64,000 nt of DNA from Bacteroidota bacterium (GTDB lineage: Bacteria; Bacteroidota; Bacteroidia; B-17B0; Aurantibacillaceae). Shown one piece after another: positions 44,199 through 53,204 of the stretch (positions within the stretch are counted from its first letter, which is position 1; each line of letters opens with the position of its first letter). The stretch is taken from assembly GCA_030684395.1 (NCBI GenBank), contig JAUXTT010000032.1, positions 44,876 through 108,875 of the forward strand. The letters are read 5' to 3'. Under the pieces are notes generated by a model. That model was not told the origin of the DNA. It made no database searches and was given only the letters and a program-made list of their open reading frames with translations. A program made the translations under genes and the position numbers.

Positions 44199-44792
44199 TC
44201 ACTTACAATAGGAATCGGTTTCAGTAATCTTTTTCAATCTGTTATTCCAAATAGTTGTATCCTGTATGTCATAAGAAACGTAAAGTTTTACCAAATCATC
44301 TTTACGAAGCCAGGTTACTTCAATAAACTTTTGATCCAAAGCAAAATTAGACCAAAATCCTTTTGCATAAAAACATCCTGTACTCTTTACAATTTCTTTG
44401 GTTTCTATATTCTTTCCCCCTTCTTCATCTTCGGGTGGATATGAATTTTTAAAATACTCTTCAATAGAAACTTTTGGATCGCTCCTGAACATCCCCTGTA
44501 AAACCAATTCAAGCTGATCATTTTTTTTGTTTACGAACACAAACTTTGCACGCTCGTAATCGTTTTTAGTGTCCCGAACATATTCACTCAAAGGAATTGG
44601 TACACAATAATCAATCTGTTCTATGTTTGAGAACATTTCTAAACCTTCGTTTAATGTTACCTGCTTTGTTGTAGTATCTGTAACTATTGGTAATGAATCC
44701 GCAATCGAAGTAGTTTCTACAACCTTTTCAGTATCTCCGGTGCATCCGGATTGTGCAATTATAATACACACAATAAACAGTAATCTTACCAT
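44199..44792 (-). CDS. Hypothetical lipoprotein
   Basis: The protein has 197 residues. The signal and lipobox (FIVCIIIAQSGC) put the lipidated cysteine at about residue 17, followed by an acidic Thr-rich linker (EKVVETTSIADSLPIVTD). The folded part (about 55-195) is mixed alpha/beta and contains two further cysteines. No family was recognised. Confidence 0.65.
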   Translation of the reverse strand: MVRLLFIVCIIIAQSGCTGDTEKVVETTSIADSLPIVTDTTTKQVTLNEGLEMFSNIEQIDYCVPIPLSEYVRDTKNDYERAKFVFVNKKNDQLELVLQGMFRSDPKVSIEEYFKNSYPPEDEEGGKNIETKEIVKSTGCFYAKGFWSNFALDQKFIEVTWLRKDDLVKLYVSYDIQDTTIWNNRLKKITETDSYCK

Positions 44793-44844
44793 AGGAGTAA
44801 AATTATGGTATTTATTTTAATTGCCAATAAACTGATACAAAAAC

Positions 44845-44874
44845 AAAAAAGCACATATTGCTACGTGCTTTTTT
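44845..44874 (-). terminator. Rho-independent terminator after the M16 peptidase gene
   Basis: AAAAAAGCAC (44845-44854) pairs with GTGCTTTTTT (44865-44874). On the minus strand the hairpin ends in a T-run, 20 bp after the stop at 44895. The hairpin is nearly symmetrical and could also act on the plus strand. Confidence 0.75.
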
Positions 44875-44894
44875 AATCAAAGATAGATCAGGTC

Positions 44895-47795
44895 CTATTT
44901 TATGGTTTCGCCTTCAGTGTTTAATTCCTCTACTGCATAACCCAATTTTTTCACTTTTTCCAGATTGGTTTCTTTATCACCAACTACAACTATGATCATA
45001 TTATTATAATTTAAAGCATTTTTAGCAACGCTACTCAGTTCTTCTTTAGTAAGGTTATTCAGAATCTCATTTTGTTTAGAAGTAAAATCAGGACTTAATT
45101 TGTAGTCCATTAACTGTTTTAAGAAGAATAATTTTTGATAAGGCGTTTCATATTTTAATGCTTCCGAATTGGTGATCCCGCTTTTTGTGAATTCCAATTC
45201 CTGGGGAGTTACACCACCATCGGCATATTTTTTTAATTCTTCCATAGTATACATCAAAGAAGAATCTGTAGAGTTACTTCTTACCCCGGCATTGATTAAA
45301 TAATTTCCTTCGAATTCATTTCCAGCAAAACGAGCTTTAACTCCATAAGTATAACCCTTTACTTCACGAAGCAAGCCATTTAAACGGCTATTAAAATTCC
45401 CACAAAAAGGATAATTAGCCAAGGTAGTTTTATAAAACATTCCGGTAGCATCGTAAGGTAAACCTGCCGCACCTACTCTGATTTCTGATTGAGCAGCACC
45501 TTTTTTGTCGATAAAATAAATTTTTGTTTTTCCTGTTTTTGCTAATTCAGGTTGAGCCGTTTGCTCGGGTGCTGCTTTTTTCCAATTAGTCAAAAAAGCA
45601 AGTTGTTTCAGGATATCCTCTTTTTTAGTATCGCCAACTATTATCACTTTGGTAAGTTTAGGCGCCATATTTTTTTCATAATACGCCTTTACATCTTCCA
45701 ACGTGATTCCTTCCACAGTTGAAGCCGTTCCGGTAACGGGTAAAGAAAGAATGTGTTTTTCACCGTATAACAATTTGTTAAACACTTTATCTGCGATTGG
45801 GGCAGCTTGTGTGTTTTGCAAAGAAATCTGATCCTGCAATTCTTTTTTCACACGTTTAAATTCCTCTGCATCAAACTTTGGTTTCATTAAGACCTCTTCC
45901 AAAATTTTTAATGTTGCATTGGTGTTTGCTTTTAAGCAATTTACATTAATATTGATCTCGCTGCTGCTTGCTGAAACATTGATTTCAGATCCCATTTTTG
46001 AAAGTATGTCTGAGATCTCTTCTGCTGTATGCAATTGCGTTGATTCATTTAACAGGTCGGCCATTAAGTATGCTGTTCCTGATTTAGCAGCAGTTTCATA
46101 ACGGTGCCCTGCTGCAATACTTACAAGGATATTCACTTTGGGTACTTCTGAATTGGAGCTTCCCATTACCTGAATTCCGTTTGCCATTTTTTCTTCCCAA
46201 AAAGCAGGTGCTTTCACAACCGGGCGTGTTTTAGGTTCCGGCTTTTTAGTCCAGTCAAAATTCTCGGGTGTAGTTCTTGGTGTTAATGCCGCATATTCTG
46301 CCGACTCTTTTTCAATAGTACGTGAATACATTTTCCAATTGTCAGGAGCTGCAATCAATTCACTTTTCCCTTTAGGTACACAGCTTAATATTACAGCTTT
46401 TTGGCCTTTGATGTACTTATTGTATGCATTAATAATATCTGCCTTTGTTAATTTCAAATAACGATTCAAATCATAATCAAGGTAGTTTGGATTACCTGTA
46501 AATGTATTATACGCTGCCAAACGAGCTCCTTTACCTTTTACACTTGTTAAGGCGTTATAATATGAGCTTTGCATTTCCGCTTTAAACTTTTTTAGTTCAT
46601 CATCATTAAATCCTTTTGCTTCCCAATCCGTTAAAACTTTTCGTACTTCAGCTTCCAGATCGGCTAATTTTGCATCTTTATTCCCACGAACGGTAACTTC
46701 AAATTTTCCTGACAATTCACTTGAACTATTGTACACATTCACCGAACTTGCGGCCTGATTTTTTACAAAGTTTACATAAAAAGGAGATGTTTTTCCACCA
46801 TACAAAATACTTCCCAATGCATCCAATGCTGCTTCGTCTTTGCTATAAGCAGGAACTGTAGGCCAAACCATTTTCAATAAAGGAAACTTCACATTGTCCT
46901 CGTATGAAATGTAACGGTTCTCAGTTAACTTAACAGGGGCAACTGTTTGTGCTTTCACTTCCGGACCAACAGGAACTCCGTTAAAATATTTCTCTACCAA
47001 TGCCAAAGCAGCGGCTGAGTTCACATCACCTGCAATAGTAAGCGTTGCATTGTTTGGTCCATACCAACGCATGTAAAAACGTTTCAGGTCATTTACATCA
47101 ACACGGTTCAAATCTTCAATATACCCTATGGTTGTCCATGAATAAGGATGACCTTGCGGATAAAGTGCTTCGCCGATTTTTTCGGTTACCAAGCCATAAG
47201 GTGCGTTATCATAACGTTGTCCGCGTTCGTTTTTAACTGTTGCGCGTTGAACTTCAAATTTTTGCTGAGTAACTGAATCCAACAAAAAGCCCATTCTGTC
47301 CGCTTCCAGCCATAAGGTCATTTCAAAATTATTTGATGGAACGGCTTCAAAATAATTGGTACGGTCTAAATTGGTTGATCCATTCATTTCTCCGCCTGCT
47401 TCAGAAATACATTTTATATGCTGTTCGTCGGCAACATGCTTGGATCCCTGAAACATCATATGTTCGAAGAAATGTGCAAAACCACTTCTTCCTTGTTGCT
47501 CACGTGCAGAACCCACATGGTAAGTAACATCGGTATAAACAACAGGGTCGCTGTGATCTTCGTGAATAATAACGGTTAAACCATTTGTAAGTTTATACTT
47601 TTTGTAAGGAATAATCAATTTACCCGGTTGCGCTACAACTGTTTCTATCAGTTTAGCTGTTGTGATGTTTTTTTTAACCGGAGTGGTTTGTTCTTTTACC
47701 ACTTTAGGTTTTGGTAAGCCTGTTTGTTGTGCGTTTGCAAAGGGAATAATTGCAACTGCAAAACCCAATGTCAATACATTTTTTACTATGTTCAT
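44895..47795 (-). CDS. M16-family zinc metallopeptidase (two-domain, periplasmic)
   Basis: The protein has 966 residues. It has a signal peptide (cleavage near PFANAQQ) and then two M16 halves. The first half (about 60-500) has the inverted zinc motif HFFEH in GFAHFFEHMMFQGSKH near residue 109, and the downstream Glu in VKNERGQRY. The second half (about 530-950) lacks the motif, as usual for the inactive partner domain. It has GTAYLMADLL and the R/Y region LREVKGYTYGVKARF. It should degrade peptides in the periplasm. It is a single-gene unit with a terminator downstream. Confidence 0.92.
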   Translation of the reverse strand: MNIVKNVLTLGFAVAIIPFANAQQTGLPKPKVVKEQTTPVKKNITTAKLIETVVAQPGKLIIPYKKYKLTNGLTVIIHEDHSDPVVYTDVTYHVGSAREQQGRSGFAHFFEHMMFQGSKHVADEQHIKCISEAGGEMNGSTNLDRTNYFEAVPSNNFEMTLWLEADRMGFLLDSVTQQKFEVQRATVKNERGQRYDNAPYGLVTEKIGEALYPQGHPYSWTTIGYIEDLNRVDVNDLKRFYMRWYGPNNATLTIAGDVNSAAALALVEKYFNGVPVGPEVKAQTVAPVKLTENRYISYEDNVKFPLLKMVWPTVPAYSKDEAALDALGSILYGGKTSPFYVNFVKNQAASSVNVYNSSSELSGKFEVTVRGNKDAKLADLEAEVRKVLTDWEAKGFNDDELKKFKAEMQSSYYNALTSVKGKGARLAAYNTFTGNPNYLDYDLNRYLKLTKADIINAYNKYIKGQKAVILSCVPKGKSELIAAPDNWKMYSRTIEKESAEYAALTPRTTPENFDWTKKPEPKTRPVVKAPAFWEEKMANGIQVMGSSNSEVPKVNILVSIAAGHRYETAAKSGTAYLMADLLNESTQLHTAEEISDILSKMGSEINVSASSSEININVNCLKANTNATLKILEEVLMKPKFDAEEFKRVKKELQDQISLQNTQAAPIADKVFNKLLYGEKHILSLPVTGTASTVEGITLEDVKAYYEKNMAPKLTKVIIVGDTKKEDILKQLAFLTNWKKAAPEQTAQPELAKTGKTKIYFIDKKGAAQSEIRVGAAGLPYDATGMFYKTTLANYPFCGNFNSRLNGLLREVKGYTYGVKARFAGNEFEGNYLINAGVRSNSTDSSLMYTMEELKKYADGGVTPQELEFTKSGITNSEALKYETPYQKLFFLKQLMDYKLSPDFTSKQNEILNNLTKEELSSVAKNALNYNNMIIVVVGDKETNLEKVKKLGYAVEELNTEGETIK

Positions 47796-48058
47796 TTTTA
47801 AAATTTAATTGCGTTTATCAATTACAATCATTGAGCCAAATCTGTTAGTATGGTTATGAAAGCGTGCCAAATATAAACAAAAAAGCACCCAAAAAACAGG
47901 TGATTGTGTTCAGCGGAAATAAGGGCTTATGGGTGAGTTTGCAGCCTGCAATTAGTTAAAGTTCCGTTAAAATACAAATGCTTGCCGGCAGTAATGCAAT
48001 GCGTAAATTTTATAACTTTCCCCTTAAATTATACAACACTTATGCTTATAAATTGAAA

Positions 48059-48066
48059 TAACTTTG
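48059..48066 (+). promoter_or_regulatory. -7 box of the small DHp-like gene
   Basis: TAACTTTG matches TAnnTTTG exactly and stands 37 bp before the ATG at 48104. No clear -33 element was found. The rest of the 308-bp gap between the divergent genes (47796-48103) is A/T-rich without an ORF. Confidence 0.5.
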
Positions 48067-48103
48067 CCCTAGTTAACATCACTTTTACTTAAGCTAACCA
48101 ATT

Positions 48104-48412
48104 ATGAAAGCAAATACTATTCATACCTGCAACGAACCTGCAGGTATACCCAATATAGCAGAAGAAAATGAAAAGGAAAATATTATTTGGCTAGAGAAAA
48201 TGATGCATTTTATTTCTCATACAATCAGACAATCAGTAGCTAATATTGTGGGGCTTGCATACTTACTTAACAGAACAGATAATTCACCGAAACAATTAAA
48301 CAAGTTTATGAAAAAATCCACTTTGAATCTTGACAAGGATACCAAAGAATTATCAACTCTGGTTTATCAAAAATTACTTAAACTAAAAAAACAAGGTCTG
48401 CCTAAAAAATGA
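48104..48412 (+). CDS. Stand-alone DHp-like (histidine kinase dimerisation helix) protein without ATPase
   Basis: The protein has 102 residues. After a 35-residue leader, EKMMHFISHTIRQSVANIVG (about 37-56) matches the phosphoacceptor helix of histidine kinases, with the histidine in SHTIRQ, followed by the second helix of the hairpin (NSPKQLNKFMKKSTLNLDKD). No ATP-binding domain follows, and the gene ends in a basic KLKKQGLPKK tail. It may be a phosphotransfer protein or an inhibitor of kinases. A protein with the same type of hairpin is fused to a receiver domain at 25355. Confidence 0.65.
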   Translation: MKANTIHTCNEPAGIPNIAEENEKENIIWLEKMMHFISHTIRQSVANIVGLAYLLNRTDNSPKQLNKFMKKSTLNLDKDTKELSTLVYQKLLKLKKQGLPKK

Positions 48413-48471
48413 GTTACATACTGTAATAAAGAGTTGTATCTTCTTTAATTCTGCATATTTTTATGCAATTC

Positions 48472-48503
48472 AAAAAAATCCCGACTGCTTTCACAATCGG
48501 GAT
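48472..48503 (-). terminator. Rho-independent terminator after the acyl-CoA dehydrogenase gene
   Basis: ATCCCGA (48478-48484) pairs with TCGGGAT (48497-48503). On the minus strand it is followed by seven T. It lies 25 bp after the stop at 48528. Confidence 0.8.
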
Positions 48504-48527
48504 CTGATATAAAATCAATTAATAAGA

Positions 48528-49706
48528 TTACTCTTTCAACAATTCACGAGCAATAACCAATTTCTGAATTTCGCTGGTCCCTTCGCCTATTGTGCAAAGC
48601 TTACTGTCTCTGTAATATTTTTCAGCAGGGAAATCCTTTGTGTAACCATAACCACCAAAGATTTGAACGCCTTCTGTAGCAACCCTAACACATACCTCTG
48701 ATGCATAGTATTTTGCAAAAGCACCTTCTTTAGTAATCTTCAATCCCCGGTTTTTCATATCTGCCGCTTTGAAAGTCAATAATTCAGCAGCTTCAATTTC
48801 AGTAGCCATATCAGCCAATTTGAAACCGATAGCCTGAAACTGAGAAATTGCTTTTCCAAATTGTGTACGCTCTTTAGAATATTTTAATGCAGCCTCGTAA
48901 GCTCCTTTTGCAATCCCTAATGAAAGAGATGCAATAGAAATACGACCGCCATCCAATACTTTCATTGCTTGTACAAATCCTTCACCTACTTTACCTAACA
49001 TTTGACTTTCGTGTACACGGCAGTTTTCAAATATTAGTTCAGCTGTTTCGGAAGCACGCATACCTAATTTATTTTCTTTTTTTCCTGAACGGAAACCCGG
49101 AGTTCCTTTTTCGATAATGAAAGCAGTCATCCCGTGGCTATCACCTTTTTCACCTGTACGTACAATTACTACAGCTACATTTCCTGAAATTGCATGAGTG
49201 ATAAAGTTCTTACTTCCGTTGATTACCCAATGGTCACCATCTTTCACAGCAACAGTGTGCATTCCACCTGCATCGCTACCTGTACCGGTTTCAGTTAATC
49301 CCCAAGCACCTATCCACTCAGCAGTTGCCAGTTTAGGAAGGTATTTTTTCTTTTGTTCTTCGTTTCCAAAAGCCATGATATGACCGGTACACAAAGAGTT
49401 GTGCGCTGCCATGGAAAGAGCTATTGAACCACAAATTTTTCCTAATTCGGTAATTGCAGTTACATATTCGGTATAAGAAAATCCTGATCCACCGTATTCA
49501 TGCGGAACCAATACTCCCATTAAGCCCAAATCACCTAACTTTTTAAATACTTCAACAGGAAATTCCTGACTTTCATCCCACTCCATCATTTTTGGATAGA
49601 TATGCTCTTTCCCAAATTTACGGATCATATCCGCAATCATTACCTGATTTTCATTCAACGAGAAATTCATCCCCGTAGCCGTTTCGTTTAATAGTGCACT
49701 AGACAT
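48528..49706 (-). CDS. Acyl-CoA dehydrogenase
   Basis: This 392-residue flavoenzyme carries out the first step of fatty-acid or branched-chain acyl-CoA beta-oxidation. Signatures: WGLTETGTGSDAGGMHT (about 134-150), NGSKNFITHA, KLGMRASETAELIFENC, GGRISIASLSLGIA, ERTQFGKAISQFQAI and the terminal IGEGTSEIQKLVIARELL. The Glu in GEGTSEIQ is at the position of the catalytic base of short/medium-chain enzymes. The start overlaps the end of apt by 19 bp. The residues before MNFSLNENQ are slightly long, so an internal start is possible. Confidence 0.92.
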   Translation of the reverse strand: MSSALLNETATGMNFSLNENQVMIADMIRKFGKEHIYPKMMEWDESQEFPVEVFKKLGDLGLMGVLVPHEYGGSGFSYTEYVTAITELGKICGSIALSMAAHNSLCTGHIMAFGNEEQKKKYLPKLATAEWIGAWGLTETGTGSDAGGMHTVAVKDGDHWVINGSKNFITHAISGNVAVVIVRTGEKGDSHGMTAFIIEKGTPGFRSGKKENKLGMRASETAELIFENCRVHESQMLGKVGEGFVQAMKVLDGGRISIASLSLGIAKGAYEAALKYSKERTQFGKAISQFQAIGFKLADMATEIEAAELLTFKAADMKNRGLKITKEGAFAKYYASEVCVRVATEGVQIFGGYGYTKDFPAEKYYRDSKLCTIGEGTSEIQKLVIARELLKE

Positions 49707-50218
49707 TGTATGTTATTTGTATGTTTATTTAATTTTTCTTTTCCGCCTAAAAAATCCAGCCCAACAATAAAGGTAAAAGCAGAAACTTCTGCTCCAAACT
49801 GTTTAATAAGATCTGCCGTTGCTGCTGCTGTTCCTCCTGTAGCAAGTAAATCGTCGTGTATTACTACTTTCGCTCCTTTTTTAATACTATCGGTATGCAT
49901 TTCAATTTTTGCCGTACCATATTCCAATGAATATTCCTGGCTGATAGTTGTATAGGGTAACTTCCCTGCCTTACGAACCAAAACAAAAGGAAGATTCATC
50001 TTATTTGCGAGTAAAATCCCAAATAAAAATCCTCTGCTCTCTACCCCCACAATTACATCAGGTTTAACGGGAGCCAACAAGCGCTCAAACTCTTCTGTAA
50101 TTTTATTACACAAAGTCTGATCATAAAATATAGGGGTTATGTCCTTAAAAAGAATTCCGGGTTTCGGGAAATCGGGTACATCCCGTATGGCATTTTTTAT
50201 TTCGTCAGCTAAATTCAT
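49688..50218 (-). CDS. apt: Adenine phosphoribosyltransferase
   Basis: The protein has 176 residues, normal for the family. It makes AMP from adenine and PRPP. Start: IRDVPDFPKPGILFKDITPI, the adenine-binding N-terminus. PRPP motif: VVIHDDLLATGGTAAA (about 117-132). GVESRGFLFG and VLVRKAGKLPY complete the set. The last residues (KHTNNIQCLVHY) run into the start of the acyl-CoA dehydrogenase gene. Confidence 0.95.
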   Translation of the reverse strand: MNLADEIKNAIRDVPDFPKPGILFKDITPIFYDQTLCNKITEEFERLLAPVKPDVIVGVESRGFLFGILLANKMNLPFVLVRKAGKLPYTTISQEYSLEYGTAKIEMHTDSIKKGAKVVIHDDLLATGGTAAATADLIKQFGAEVSAFTFIVGLDFLGGKEKLNKHTNNIQCLVHY

Positions 50219-50346
50219 GGAGAGGCTAAAAATAGTGTATTTTTTACAAAACTGAGGCTTTTTTTATCAAAATAAGCTAAAAAATGAATTTTGAAGAGAA
50301 ATGCCATTGCTTGAATTGGAACCTTAAAAGGCAGGCAGAATTTTAA

Positions 50347-51795
50347 TTAAAGGCGGATTCCAATAATGCAGACATCATCTATTTGTTCCAATGTCCCTTT
50401 CCAGGATTCAAACGTTTTCTCCAGCAACACTTGCTGTTCTTCCATTGAAAGGTGGGCATTATCAGCTAAAAACTGCCTTAAATTTTTACTCATGTATTTT
50501 TTGCCCTGCTTTCCTCCAAACTGATCAGGAAAACCATCGGTTAATGTATAAACAACATCACCTTCCTGAAGTTCAATTTCTTGTTGTGAAAACGGGGTAT
50601 CCTGCCTGTCATGTTTTCCTACAGGCATTTTGTCGGGCTTCACCTCTACTACGCTCGGCGAGCCTCCCTTTCCGGCATTTCTAACTATCCACACCGGATT
50701 ATGAGCTGCAGAAACAGACAGTTTCATGTTTTTAAAATCATATAAACAGAGGCTACAGTCCATTCCGTCTTTTCCACCCTCAACACTACCGTCACGTTTT
50801 AAGCGATTAATAATTGTAGTACGGGTGTGATTTAAAATATCTGCAGGGTTACTAAAATTTTCCACTGCTTTTTCCAAACTTGTGATGTTTAATAAACTCA
50901 TAATTGCTCCCGGAACTCCGTGTCCTGTACTATCTGCAGTAACAATTGCAAAATTTCCGGTATTCAATTTATTGGCCCAGTAAAAATCGCCGCTTACTAC
51001 ATCTTTAGGCTTAAAGAAAACAAAATAGTCTTTTAAATTTTGGTCAAGCAATTCATTGGTTGCCAAAAAGGTTCGCTGAATTCTTTCTGCGTAATTAATA
51101 CTATCGGTTATTTCTTTATGTTTCTCTTCAATAAGGTGCTTTTGGTTCTCAATTTCCTTTTTCTGTTCTAGTACTATTGTATGTTCGGCTTCAATGATTT
51201 TTTTCGATTGCTCCAGTTCCATCCTGCCTTTGATCTCATTATAAGTTAATTTATACCGGGACCTGATCATAAATACAGAAAACGCAGCAACCGTTAAGGT
51301 TAAAAGTCCTCCATTTATCAAAAACTCCTGAAAAGTTAAAGCGCTGTTTAGTTTGTAAAAAACAATGTTGCTGACAATAGTTGCTATCAAAAGTATAATG
51401 GATAGTTTCAACTCCCACAATACCAGCATACCAGCTCCAATAAACAATACCAGATATGCAAAGGCGTGTTGATGCAAATGCTCCAGATCCATTACACTCC
51501 ACATATATGCGTTTTGAATCGAAATTCCAAGAACAACAATAAACATACAGGTATAAATGGAAATTTTGAGTTTTTTCCGGAACACAACAGCAATTACAGT
51601 AATAGCGGAAACTGCAAAGCGAAACAAGCCAAAGTCGATCCAATGTTCGGGTAACACAAAATAATCGCTTGCAAACCAAACCAAATTTAACAAAGCTCCA
51701 ACCCAGCAAGCTATTACATGAAATTTTTCTGTACTACGGTAAAACTCGAGTTTAACTCGTTTAGGCGAAACTATACTGTCTTTATTTATATTCAA
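50347..51795 (-). CDS. Multipass membrane sensor with SpoIIE/PP2C phosphatase domain
   Basis: The protein has 482 residues. A TTG start at 51795 is the only available start that keeps all membrane helices; no in-frame ATG or GTG precedes the first helix. Six helices (about 27-190) form a membrane sensor domain. A coiled coil (about 195-230) leads to SpoIIE (about 235-482): PKDVVSGDFYW, ADSTGHGVPGAIMS, GGKDGMDCSLC, DGFPDQFGGKQGKK and QIDDVCIIG. The metal-binding Asp residues are kept. The loop before VKPDKMPVG contains NAGKGGSPSVVE, which may derive from an inserted repeat. Confidence 0.88.
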   Translation of the reverse strand: MNINKDSIVSPKRVKLEFYRSTEKFHVIACWVGALLNLVWFASDYFVLPEHWIDFGLFRFAVSAITVIAVVFRKKLKISIYTCMFIVVLGISIQNAYMWSVMDLEHLHQHAFAYLVLFIGAGMLVLWELKLSIILLIATIVSNIVFYKLNSALTFQEFLINGGLLTLTVAAFSVFMIRSRYKLTYNEIKGRMELEQSKKIIEAEHTIVLEQKKEIENQKHLIEEKHKEITDSINYAERIQRTFLATNELLDQNLKDYFVFFKPKDVVSGDFYWANKLNTGNFAIVTADSTGHGVPGAIMSLLNITSLEKAVENFSNPADILNHTRTTIINRLKRDGSVEGGKDGMDCSLCLYDFKNMKLSVSAAHNPVWIVRNAGKGGSPSVVEVKPDKMPVGKHDRQDTPFSQQEIELQEGDVVYTLTDGFPDQFGGKQGKKYMSKNLRQFLADNAHLSMEEQQVLLEKTFESWKGTLEQIDDVCIIGIRL

Positions 51796-51930
51796 AGGAT
51801 AGTTTATTTTGGTTTGATAAATATACTCATTATCATCTCAAAAGCAAAAGTGGTCATTTAAAAATCGGGATGACAATTAATTCGATGGAAGGAGAACAAA
51901 ATGGACTTAAATACTTAAATTTGTTGAAAT

Positions 51931-52749
51931 TTGAAAAAGCTACTTATATACTTTTTACTTGTTATTGGATGCGTAAACTCATACGCCCAATTAAGTTGTA
52001 ATGCAGGTGCGGATAGAACTATTTGCCCGGGAACCACAACAACTATAGGTGGAAGCCCTACTATTTCAGGAGGACTAAGTCCTTTTACTATAACCTGGGC
52101 CCCTGCAACAGGTTTAAGTTCTGCTACAGTTGCCAATCCGGTTGTTACTATAACAGGAAGTGTAACTTATACCTTAACCGTAAAAGATTCGAGAGATTCT
52201 ATAGATACAGATGTAATAACGGTTGGTGTTTATCCACTGATAACAATAAGTGCAGGAGCTGATACTACTATTAACTCAGGACAAGTGATCACCTTATCCG
52301 GAAGTCCATTTGACAGTTTGTATTCTTATTCGTGGACAACAATTGGAAACTCCGGTATCAATTACAGTTCAACTTTTAATCCGGATGTGAGCCCGACTGA
52401 TACAAGCGATTTTATACTTACCATAACAGATAACTACGGGTGTAAATACAGCGATACGGTTAGGGTAAATGTTATCCCGAGCAGCGATCTTTATTTTTAT
52501 AATAGCATTACTCCTAATGGTGATGGAGAGAATGAGGTATGGGTAATAAAAAACCTTGACAAATACCCAAAAAATAAACTGGAAATATTTAATCGTTATG
52601 GTCAGCAAATTTATTCGGTTCACGGATACAAAAACGACTGGAATGGCAAATACCTGGGACAGGATTTACCCGGTGGAACCTACTTTTATATTTTAGATAC
52701 CAATACTGACAAAGGAAAATATAAAGGTACTATTACAATTTTTAGATAA
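51931..52749 (+). CDS. Secreted protein with T9SS type B (gliding-motility-associated) C-terminal domain
   Basis: The protein has 272 residues. A TTG start at 51931 is needed: it directly yields the signal peptide (MKKLLIYFLLVIGC, cleavage near SYAQL), and a stop codon lies in frame 4 bp upstream. Two Ig-like PKD-type domains (about 22-190: GADRTICPGTTTTIGGSP, VTYTLTVKDS, ITISAGADTTINSGQ) are followed by the type B sorting domain (SITPNGDGENEVWVIKNLDK, YGQQIYS, NDWNGKYLG, GTYFYILD). It is followed after 1 bp by the PTPS-family gene. Confidence 0.85.
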   Translation: MKKLLIYFLLVIGCVNSYAQLSCNAGADRTICPGTTTTIGGSPTISGGLSPFTITWAPATGLSSATVANPVVTITGSVTYTLTVKDSRDSIDTDVITVGVYPLITISAGADTTINSGQVITLSGSPFDSLYSYSWTTIGNSGINYSSTFNPDVSPTDTSDFILTITDNYGCKYSDTVRVNVIPSSDLYFYNSITPNGDGENEVWVIKNLDKYPKNKLEIFNRYGQQIYSVHGYKNDWNGKYLGQDLPGGTYFYILDTNTDKGKYKGTITIFR

Positions 52750-52750
52750 A

Positions 52751-53158
52751 ATGAAAACAGCCGTTTATAGAAAAGGACATTTTAACGCAGCGCATCGTTT
52801 GCACAATAAGAAGTGGACAGAAGAAAAAAACAAGTTCGTTTTTGGATTATGCAATAACCCCGGTTATCATGGGCATAACTATGATATTGTAGTTAAAGTT
52901 ACCGGAGAAGTTCAGGAAGAAACAGGCTATGTAATAGATATGAAATACCTGAGTGATCTTATAAAAGAAGAAATAGAAGACAGATTTGACCATAAGAACC
53001 TAAACCTGGATACAGAAGAATTTAAAGATCTGAATCCTACAGCTGAGAATATTTGCAGAATTATATATGAAATTCTTCGTGAAAAACTGGAGCCACAGCT
53101 TGATCTTCAGGTAAGGCTTTATGAAACGGCACGTAATTTTGTGGATTATCCTGCCTGA
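52751..53158 (+). CDS. 6-pyruvoyltetrahydropterin synthase/QueD-family enzyme (Cx5HGH type)
   Basis: This 135-residue enzyme binds zinc through H15 (FNAAHRLH), H40 and H42 (HGH), and C34 is the catalytic cysteine. The spacing C34-x5-HGH (CNNPGYHGHNY) is that of 6-pyruvoyltetrahydropterin synthases (PTPS-II); classic QueD has C-x3-HGH. The rest (DMKYLSDLIKEEIE, DHKNLNLD, PTAENICRIIYEIL, VRLYETARNFVDY) also resembles animal PTPS. It acts on dihydroneopterin triphosphate. Its gene begins 1 bp after the preceding T9SS gene's stop. Automatic tools would likely call it QueD; the motif argues otherwise. Confidence 0.85.
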   Translation: MKTAVYRKGHFNAAHRLHNKKWTEEKNKFVFGLCNNPGYHGHNYDIVVKVTGEVQEETGYVIDMKYLSDLIKEEIEDRFDHKNLNLDTEEFKDLNPTAENICRIIYEILREKLEPQLDLQVRLYETARNFVDYPA

Positions 53159-53189
53159 TCCTGAAGTTTAATTTCCAAACTAAAAAACG

Positions 53190-53197
53190 TATATTTG
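53190..53197 (+). promoter_or_regulatory. -7 box very close to the GTG start at 53205
   Basis: TATATTTG matches TAnnTTTG exactly. It ends 7 bp before the GTG at 53205, so the transcript may be leaderless or have only a few leader bases. Confidence 0.5.
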
Positions 53198-53204
53198 CTT
53201 GATA

